A stretch of DNA of 11,759 bases from an uncultured Saprospiraceae bacterium (lineage in GTDB: Bacteria; Bacteroidota; Bacteroidia; Chitinophagales; Saprospiraceae). Positions 7,606 through 11,759 of this stretch are shown here, one piece after another. The stretch covers positions 1 to 11,759 of the forward strand of contig CALEYL010000015.1 in NCBI GenBank assembly GCA_937926205.1. The letters run 5' to 3'. Position 1 is the stretch's first letter. The number at the start of each line of letters is the position of its first letter. The notes beneath the pieces were generated by a model. That model saw nothing but the letters and a program-made list of their open reading frames with translations, was not told where the DNA came from and made no database searches. Made by a program: the position numbers and the translations under genes.

Positions 7606-7641
7606 TGCCATTTCTGAACCAATACCTGCCATTTTTGAACC
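7606..7641 (-). promoter_or_regulatory. Direct repeat with 21-bp period, candidate AraC-type operator
   Basis: On the coding strand, GGTTCAAAAATGGCA (7641-7627) and GGTTCAGAAATGGCA (7620-7606) match at 14 of 15 positions and start 21 bp apart, two helical turns. Direct half-sites about 21 bp apart are the known geometry of AraC-family targets. The pair lies between the stop of the hybrid kinase, which ends in an AraC-type DNA-binding domain, and the start of the cyclase. Binding by that protein is inference. Confidence 0.45.
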
Positions 7642-7652
7642 TGGACAGGCAT

Positions 7653-10600
7653 TCAAGCCTTTCGCATCTTGTTTTTTACCCATTCAGACGGCGAGCTTCC
7701 AAACTGCTGCTTGAAGCTTCTCGTAAAATGTGCGGCCTCCGAAAACCCAACCTGCCAGGCGATTTCGGTGATGCTTGCAGCCTGCCGTTCCAGCAGATCT
7801 GCCGCCCGTTGCAGGCGCATGGAGCGGATAAGGTTACCGGCAGATTGATCGATCAGGGCGTTCAGTTTGCGGTTGAGGTGGGTAACGCTCATGTTAACCG
7901 CCTCGCTCAAAGGCTCCACCCCGAAATGCTCATCACTCATGTGCGCTTCAATGGTTTCGATGACTTTCTGCAAAAAAACCTGATCCATAGGTGCCGCGCT
8001 GACTTCTGCAGGACGGATGGCCGTAGCCGTGCTGAATCGCCGGCGCATCTGCCGGCGCAGTTGAATGAGGTTATTCACCCGGGCGAGCAATTCCCGTTCG
8101 CTGAACGGTTTGGTCAGGTAGTCGTCAGCGCCGGTTTCCAGACCTTCTATTTTGGCCTCCTCTCCCGCCTTAGCCGTCAACAGGATGATGGGAATGTGGC
8201 TGGTGCGTTCGTCGGCGCGAAGATTGCGGCTGAGATCGTAGCCGTTCATGCGGGACATCATGATGTCGCTGATAACAAGATCGGGCTGTTGCTCCAGTGC
8301 AGCAGCGAGGCCTTCCTCCCCGTTGGCAGTGGCGGTGACGAGGTAGCCGGCTTCAGAAAGTTGCCCGCAAAGGTAGGTTTGCATGTCCGGGTTGTCTTCA
8401 ACGACAAGCAGGCGTGGGGCATCCTCCGACAGGCCGTAGCCCAGACCCGGGAGCAGATTCGCAGAGGCCGCTGCCGGGTTTTCATCATGGATAAAAGCCG
8501 TAGTAGCAACATCTTCCGCCGCCTCGCCGATTTCCGACGGGCGAAAAGCCTTTTTCCCCAATGGCAACCGCACCGTAAACTTCGTGCCGACCCCTTGCGT
8601 ACTCTCCACAAGGATTGATCCATGGTGTAATTTTACCATTTCTTTTACCAGCGCCAACCCGATTCCGGTGCCTTCCCAGGCCCGGGTATTTGAATCATCA
8701 ACCTGATAAAAGCGATCAAAGATGAAAGGCAGCCGGTCTTCGGGAATACCGATACCGGTATCGCTGATGCTGACCTCCGCAGCGCCTTCCGAAAATGCCC
8801 CATCCGGCTCTCGTTTTGAAATTCGCATCGTAATGGAACCACCACTGTCCGGTGGGGTGAATTTAAGGGCATTGGAAAGCAGGTTGAAAAAAACCTTGCC
8901 CATTTTTTCTTTTTCAAAATACAGCTCCAGCGATTCCGCCTCACTTTGAAAATCCATACGGATCTGTTGTTTCTCAGCCATGGGTTCAAAGGCATCAAAA
9001 GTGTAGCGCAGAAATGAAACGAGGTCAGCAGGCGCTACCTGCAGCTGCATTTTTCCAGACTCCAGTTTCGACAGATCGAGCAATTGGTTGATGAGTTGCA
9101 ACAGTCGTTGGCCGTTTGCAGAAGCCATTGACAGTTTTTCCTGCAGGCGTTCGTCCTCAATCCGGGATCGCACGCTGTCCACCTGCCCCATAATCAGGGT
9201 CAGCGGGGTGCGGAATTCATGCGAAATATTGGCAAAAAACCGGGTTTTCATTTCATCCAGGCGCCGGAGTTCCTGCGCTTGTTTCCGAATGGTTTTACTG
9301 ACGGCTTCAATTTGTGCATTCCGCTCTTCCACCTCCGATTTTTGGGCCTCGATGATGCGGCGCTGCTGCTCCTTGGTTTGCAGGTTTCGCCAGATAAACG
9401 CAGCCAGAGCCAGGGCCAGCAAGAGGCAGATCGCAATGGCGATGAGTATCGTTCGCTGCACCCGCTTTTCCCGGGAGGCAATCGCTTCTTTTTTGTCGTA
9501 TTCAAACTGGATTTGCTGCCGGATCATCTCCTGCCGGATGCCGGCGTTAAAAATGCTGTCTTTCATGACTTCGCTCAGCTGATACAATTCCAGGGCCTTT
9601 TCCGGGTTGCCGATTTCGGCGTACAATTGGCTCAGCCAGGCCGCAGATTCTTTGATGTTTAGCGGGATGCCCGCTTGTTGGGACAGAGAAAAACTTTCCT
9701 GAGCATGCTCCAGCGCGGCTTGTTTTTCCTGTCGTTCGTACAGCAATTTGCTGATGTAAAAATGCGACAGGGCGGCTCCTTTGATGTAATTCATGGCCAC
9801 CGCGTATTCCAGTCCTTTTTGGTGAAACGCCAGCGCCTTTTGCTTATCGCCCTGCTTGTCGAGGCAAACGCCCCAATAGCGGTAAGCCAGTGTCAGCAGC
9901 AACAAATTGCTGTCTTTTTGAGCAATGGAAAGGGCCTTTTCGAAATACGCCTGAGCCCCGCTAAAGTCTTTTTTTTCGGTAAAAATGCCGCCGAGGTGGA
10001 TGTTGGCCATACACACCTGTTCTTTGGCGCCTAATTTTTCCGCAACGACCAGCGAGCGCCGGCAGAACTCCTCCGCTTTCCCCAGTTCACCCAGCGAGAG
10101 GTTTAGTTTTCCAATGTCGTCGAGGCAAATGGCTAAAGCGTCGCCGCCGGTTTTTTCCAGCACACTGAGTGCCTTTTGGTAATAATCGAGGGCCGTCTTC
10201 AGGTCGCCCTGGTTTTCATAGGCGTTGGCAATGTTATTATAAGTAAGCGCGAGGCTGCGCTCGTTGCCGGAGCGTTCTGCCCAGATCAGGGCTTCCTCAT
10301 AGGTAGCCAGCGCCGCGTTGACATCCCAGCGTTTTCGTTGCTGGTAGTAGCCTTTTTCGCGCAGGCTGATACTGAGGGCGCTTTGATAAAAGCGTCGGCG
10401 GGACGCATCAAGTAATTCAGGTGTTTGAAGTTTTTGCCGGGAAAAACGCTCTGCCCAGCCATTGTAAAACAAAAAGGAGTCGCTGGAAGTGGTGAAGTAA
10501 TGTTCTCCCAATTTCAGGGCAGCACTAACCGCATCCGTATCTTGCGGGCTTTCTTTAAATCGTTTTATCAGCGCCTCAGTGTCGTCAGTTTGAGCAGACA

Positions 10601-10706
10601 GGCGACAACAAAAGAAAAGCAGACAGACCGGGCCAATAAAGGCCGTGCTCCTGAACAGCGTTCCAAGCCGGGTTCTTGTAGCTTTGATTTGCGCCATAGC
10701 GGGCAT
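7653..10706 (-). CDS. Hybrid two-component system protein: TPR sensor, histidine kinase, receiver, AraC-type HTH
   Basis: 1017 residues. In order: N-terminal hydrophobic segment (about 21-38, signal peptide or anchor), about seven TPR units (127-380) in the periplasm, a membrane helix (419-438), a coiled coil (440-485), HisKA with phospho-accepting H496 (FFANISHEFRTPL), HATPase with N608/N612, D649 (ISDTGIGIP) and GTGIGLALVKE, a receiver with acidic pair E770-D771, phosphorylatable D814, T844 and K866, and a C-terminal AraC-type HTH (about 910-1017). All catalytic residues are intact. This is the HTCS layout of Bacteroidota, but with a TPR sensor in place of the usual beta-propeller/Y_Y_Y region. 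It can relay phosphate within one chain and bind DNA at the membrane. The start may be M1 or M4 (10697). A -7 box matching TAnnTTTG lies 39 bases upstream. Confidence 0.95.
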   Translation of the reverse strand: MPAMAQIKATRTRLGTLFRSTAFIGPVCLLFFCCRLSAQTDDTEALIKRFKESPQDTDAVSAALKLGEHYFTTSSDSFLFYNGWAERFSRQKLQTPELLDASRRRFYQSALSISLREKGYYQQRKRWDVNAALATYEEALIWAERSGNERSLALTYNNIANAYENQGDLKTALDYYQKALSVLEKTGGDALAICLDDIGKLNLSLGELGKAEEFCRRSLVVAEKLGAKEQVCMANIHLGGIFTEKKDFSGAQAYFEKALSIAQKDSNLLLLTLAYRYWGVCLDKQGDKQKALAFHQKGLEYAVAMNYIKGAALSHFYISKLLYERQEKQAALEHAQESFSLSQQAGIPLNIKESAAWLSQLYAEIGNPEKALELYQLSEVMKDSIFNAGIRQEMIRQQIQFEYDKKEAIASREKRVQRTILIAIAICLLLALALAAFIWRNLQTKEQQRRIIEAQKSEVEERNAQIEAVSKTIRKQAQELRRLDEMKTRFFANISHEFRTPLTLIMGQVDSVRSRIEDERLQEKLSMASANGQRLLQLINQLLDLSKLESGKMQLQVAPADLVSFLRYTFDAFEPMAEKQQIRMDFQSEAESLELYFEKEKMGKVFFNLLSNALKFTPPDSGGSITMRISKREPDGAFSEGAAEVSISDTGIGIPEDRLPFIFDRFYQVDDSNTRAWEGTGIGLALVKEMVKLHHGSILVESTQGVGTKFTVRLPLGKKAFRPSEIGEAAEDVATTAFIHDENPAAASANLLPGLGYGLSEDAPRLLVVEDNPDMQTYLCGQLSEAGYLVTATANGEEGLAAALEQQPDLVISDIMMSRMNGYDLSRNLRADERTSHIPIILLTAKAGEEAKIEGLETGADDYLTKPFSERELLARVNNLIQLRRQMRRRFSTATAIRPAEVSAAPMDQVFLQKVIETIEAHMSDEHFGVEPLSEAVNMSVTHLNRKLNALIDQSAGNLIRSMRLQRAADLLERQAASITEIAWQVGFSEAAHFTRSFKQQFGSSPSEWVKNKMRKA

Positions 10707-10744
10707 CCATTTGCGGCATGAAGGAATTGAGCCTGTGGGAAATT

Positions 10745-10752
10745 CAAAGATA
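10745..10752 (-). promoter_or_regulatory. Candidate -7 box for the hybrid kinase gene
   Basis: The coding strand reads TATCTTTG, a full match to TAnnTTTG, 39 bases upstream of the ATG at 10706 and within the 74-base gap after the cupin gene. No obvious TTG -33 box is seen at 19-21 bp. It suggests that the kinase and cyclase can be transcribed separately from the cupin gene. Confidence 0.4.
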
Positions 10753-10780
10753 GGAAAAAGTCCCTGCTACGCATGCCGGT

Positions 10781-11329
10781 CTATGTTGCTGATCTATAGT
10801 TGCTCCTGTAACCCATCAAAAAACTGATCGGCGCCAATAACCAGTACGTCAAGATTTGCACGACCCAGGGCGGACTTAATACCCGAATATCGTTTTTATG
10901 CTTCAATCCCATCAGTGGCAACTGTAAAAAAGGAGGCATTCCTTTATCATCCAGTTTGCCATCTGATGCCAGTGCAAAAAATGTTTCGAAAAATTCATCA
11001 ATGGTAAGTGCCGGTGAAAATCGCTGAATGCTATGGGCCTCTTCATCGTCTTCATTCCAAAAACAATGCGGCGCGCCAGCAGGAATTGTAATTTTTTCAC
11101 CCGGACCCACAATTTGCTCTTTCCCATTCACTAAAAAATGGAGTTTTCCCGAAATAACTTCTGCCGAACTTTCTTGCCTGGGATGAATGTGAACAGGCTC
11201 TCTCATATCCGTTTTCGGGTTGAAAGAGTCTATCTCCAGCAAATTGCCATTCGTTTCCTTACCCGTTTTAAGGAAAACCATCCGCTGCCCGGTCCGGGCA
11301 TTTGTTATACGATCACCTTGTTTTGCCAT
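10781..11329 (-). CDS. Cupin-domain protein with C-terminal membrane helix
   Basis: 182 residues. The first cupin motif is at 44-61: EPVHIHPRQESSAEVISG, with metal ligands H47, H49 and E53. The second is GPGEKITIPAGAPHCFWN (75-92), giving H88. Together they make the 3-His/1-Glu site of single-domain cupins. After a short acidic linker, the C-terminus has a hydrophobic helix at about 153-173 (PPWVVQILTYWLLAPISFLM) that suggests membrane anchoring, leaving the cupin in the cytosol or on the membrane surface. The substrate is not predictable; cupins include dioxygenases, isomerases and ligand-binding proteins. It ends 74 bases before the hybrid kinase on the same strand, but there is no evidence that they work together. 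Confidence 0.85.
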   Translation of the reverse strand: MAKQGDRITNARTGQRMVFLKTGKETNGNLLEIDSFNPKTDMREPVHIHPRQESSAEVISGKLHFLVNGKEQIVGPGEKITIPAGAPHCFWNEDDEEAHSIQRFSPALTIDEFFETFFALASDGKLDDKGMPPFLQLPLMGLKHKNDIRVLSPPWVVQILTYWLLAPISFLMGYRSNYRSAT

Positions 11330-11545
11330 CGCAATTGTTAGTTATCAGGTTTTGGAATAACAAAGTTTCTGGTTCAGAATAGACCGCTCTGTCAGTTGTT
11401 GATATGAGCTTGTGGGCATAACATACGCCCTTATTTTTCAGACAGTTGTTATCAGATCGCAAAATACTCGAGCCTTGCGATAAAAGCAAGCCCAGCGAAT
11501 AAAATTGTTCGATTGTTTATGGATAATTTACTGAAAGTGTAACTG
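11330..11545. other. Intergenic region upstream of the cupin gene
   Basis: No gene is supported here. The stretch is AT-rich and would contain the cupin promoter. The coding strand has AAACTTTG, one mismatch from TAnnTTTG, at about 11368-11375. It also carries repeat copy B and its hairpin (separate entries). The remaining sequence shows no clear structure. Confidence 0.4.
11459..11489 (+). repeat. Short interspersed repeat, copy B, with hairpin
   Basis: 27 of 31 bases match copy A at 4776-4806. This copy also forms a hairpin: ATCGCAA (11456-11462) pairs perfectly with TTGCGAT (11475-11481) around a 12-base loop containing CTCGAG. The stem is not preserved in copy A, so the fold is probably not what keeps the sequence similar. 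Confidence 0.6.
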
Positions 11546-11758
11546 TTAAAGGATCGGAGTCATGCATGATCCGGCCAGGGCGTGCGCTTCAGCCAAAAAT
11601 CTCTTTAAGCCGGGTTGAAAATAATTCATTGCCTGGAGCAGAAGGAGCCCGCTGCGGTAGTAGCCCGCATCCTGCTGCCTGCTCATTAACCGGCTTCCTG
11701 CCTTCGGCAGCTACGGTTTATACACATCGTAGAGCCTCCAGCCTTCATAGAGGTTCTC
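11546..11758 (-). other. Doubtful minus-strand frame: 15 codons, TAG, then a 46-codon ORF
   Basis: One minus-strand frame is open across 11758-11546 except for a single TAG at 11711-11713. Before the stop it reads ENLYEGWRLYDVYKP, which could be the C-terminus of a gene entering from the right edge. After it, an ATG at 11686 opens a 46-residue frame (MSRQQDAGYYRSGLLLLQAM and onward) that ends at 11546. The block is more GC-rich than the bases to its left and holds hairpins: CTGCC/GGCAG (11698-11710) directly after the TAG, and GAGCAG/CTGCTC (11636-11641, 11679-11684). It may be a real gene end plus structured 3' region, a pseudogene with one stop, or an interspersed repeat. I do not recognise the product. 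Confidence 0.25.
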
Positions 11759-11759
11759 A

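Noticed and set aside
7548..7652. Upstream ATG for the cyclase adding 35 residues
   Set aside because: It would bury the signal peptide and translate the direct repeat, and it begins directly next to the kinase stop.
7482..8618. Long plus-strand open frame (378 codons) antisense to the hybrid kinase and across its 3' gap
   Set aside because: It runs opposite to conserved receiver and HTH motifs, shows no recognisable domain of its own, and is explained by GC-rich codon use on the other strand.
10729..10738. Shared 10-mer CCACAGGCTC upstream of the kinase and AraC genes (also 4754-4763)
   Set aside because: Both lie about 24 bases from a start codon, but a 10-base match is expected by chance in this much intergenic DNA.
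11560..11569. Perfect 10-bp palindrome TCATGCATGA
   Set aside because: Too short and isolated to assign a function; it lies in the doubtful 46-codon frame.

Overview
The window looks like chromosomal DNA of a Bacteroidota bacterium, most likely from the Saprospirales/Chitinophagales side. The signs are a C-terminal type IX secretion (T9SS) sorting domain on a MopE-repeat protein, a one-polypeptide hybrid histidine kinase ending in an AraC-type DNA-binding domain, several TAnnTTTG-like -7 promoter boxes, and weak or absent Shine-Dalgarno sequences. No tRNA, rRNA, CRISPR array, transposase or integrase was seen.

Layout. The left edge holds the 3' end of a plus-strand gene for a large secreted protein: tandem MopE-type Ca-binding-like repeats, a concanavalin-like domain and a T9SS tail. 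It converges on a minus-strand M20 dipeptidase of the PepD type, with a long near-perfect hairpin between them. Everything further right is on the minus strand. Next comes an AT-rich block with an NmrA-like NAD(P)-binding protein, an AraC-family regulator and a VOC (glyoxalase-fold) protein.

Then follows the most interesting unit: two co-directional signalling genes with the same sensor design. One is a periplasmic TPR / transmembrane / class III adenylyl cyclase. The other, upstream of it, is a periplasmic TPR / transmembrane / histidine kinase / receiver / AraC-HTH hybrid regulator. Their membrane-proximal segments share a motif at identical spacing. The gap in front of the cyclase holds a 15-bp direct repeat with a 21-bp period, just upstream of a possible -7 box, which is the geometry expected for an AraC-type activator. 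The working model is that the hybrid kinase controls the neighbouring cyclase, linking an envelope signal to both transcription and cAMP. This is inference.

Upstream of the kinase lies a cupin protein with a C-terminal membrane helix. The last 430 bases hold no confident gene: a copy of a short interspersed repeat also present at 4776-4806, a hairpin-rich GC-rich block, and a 46-codon open frame of doubtful status.
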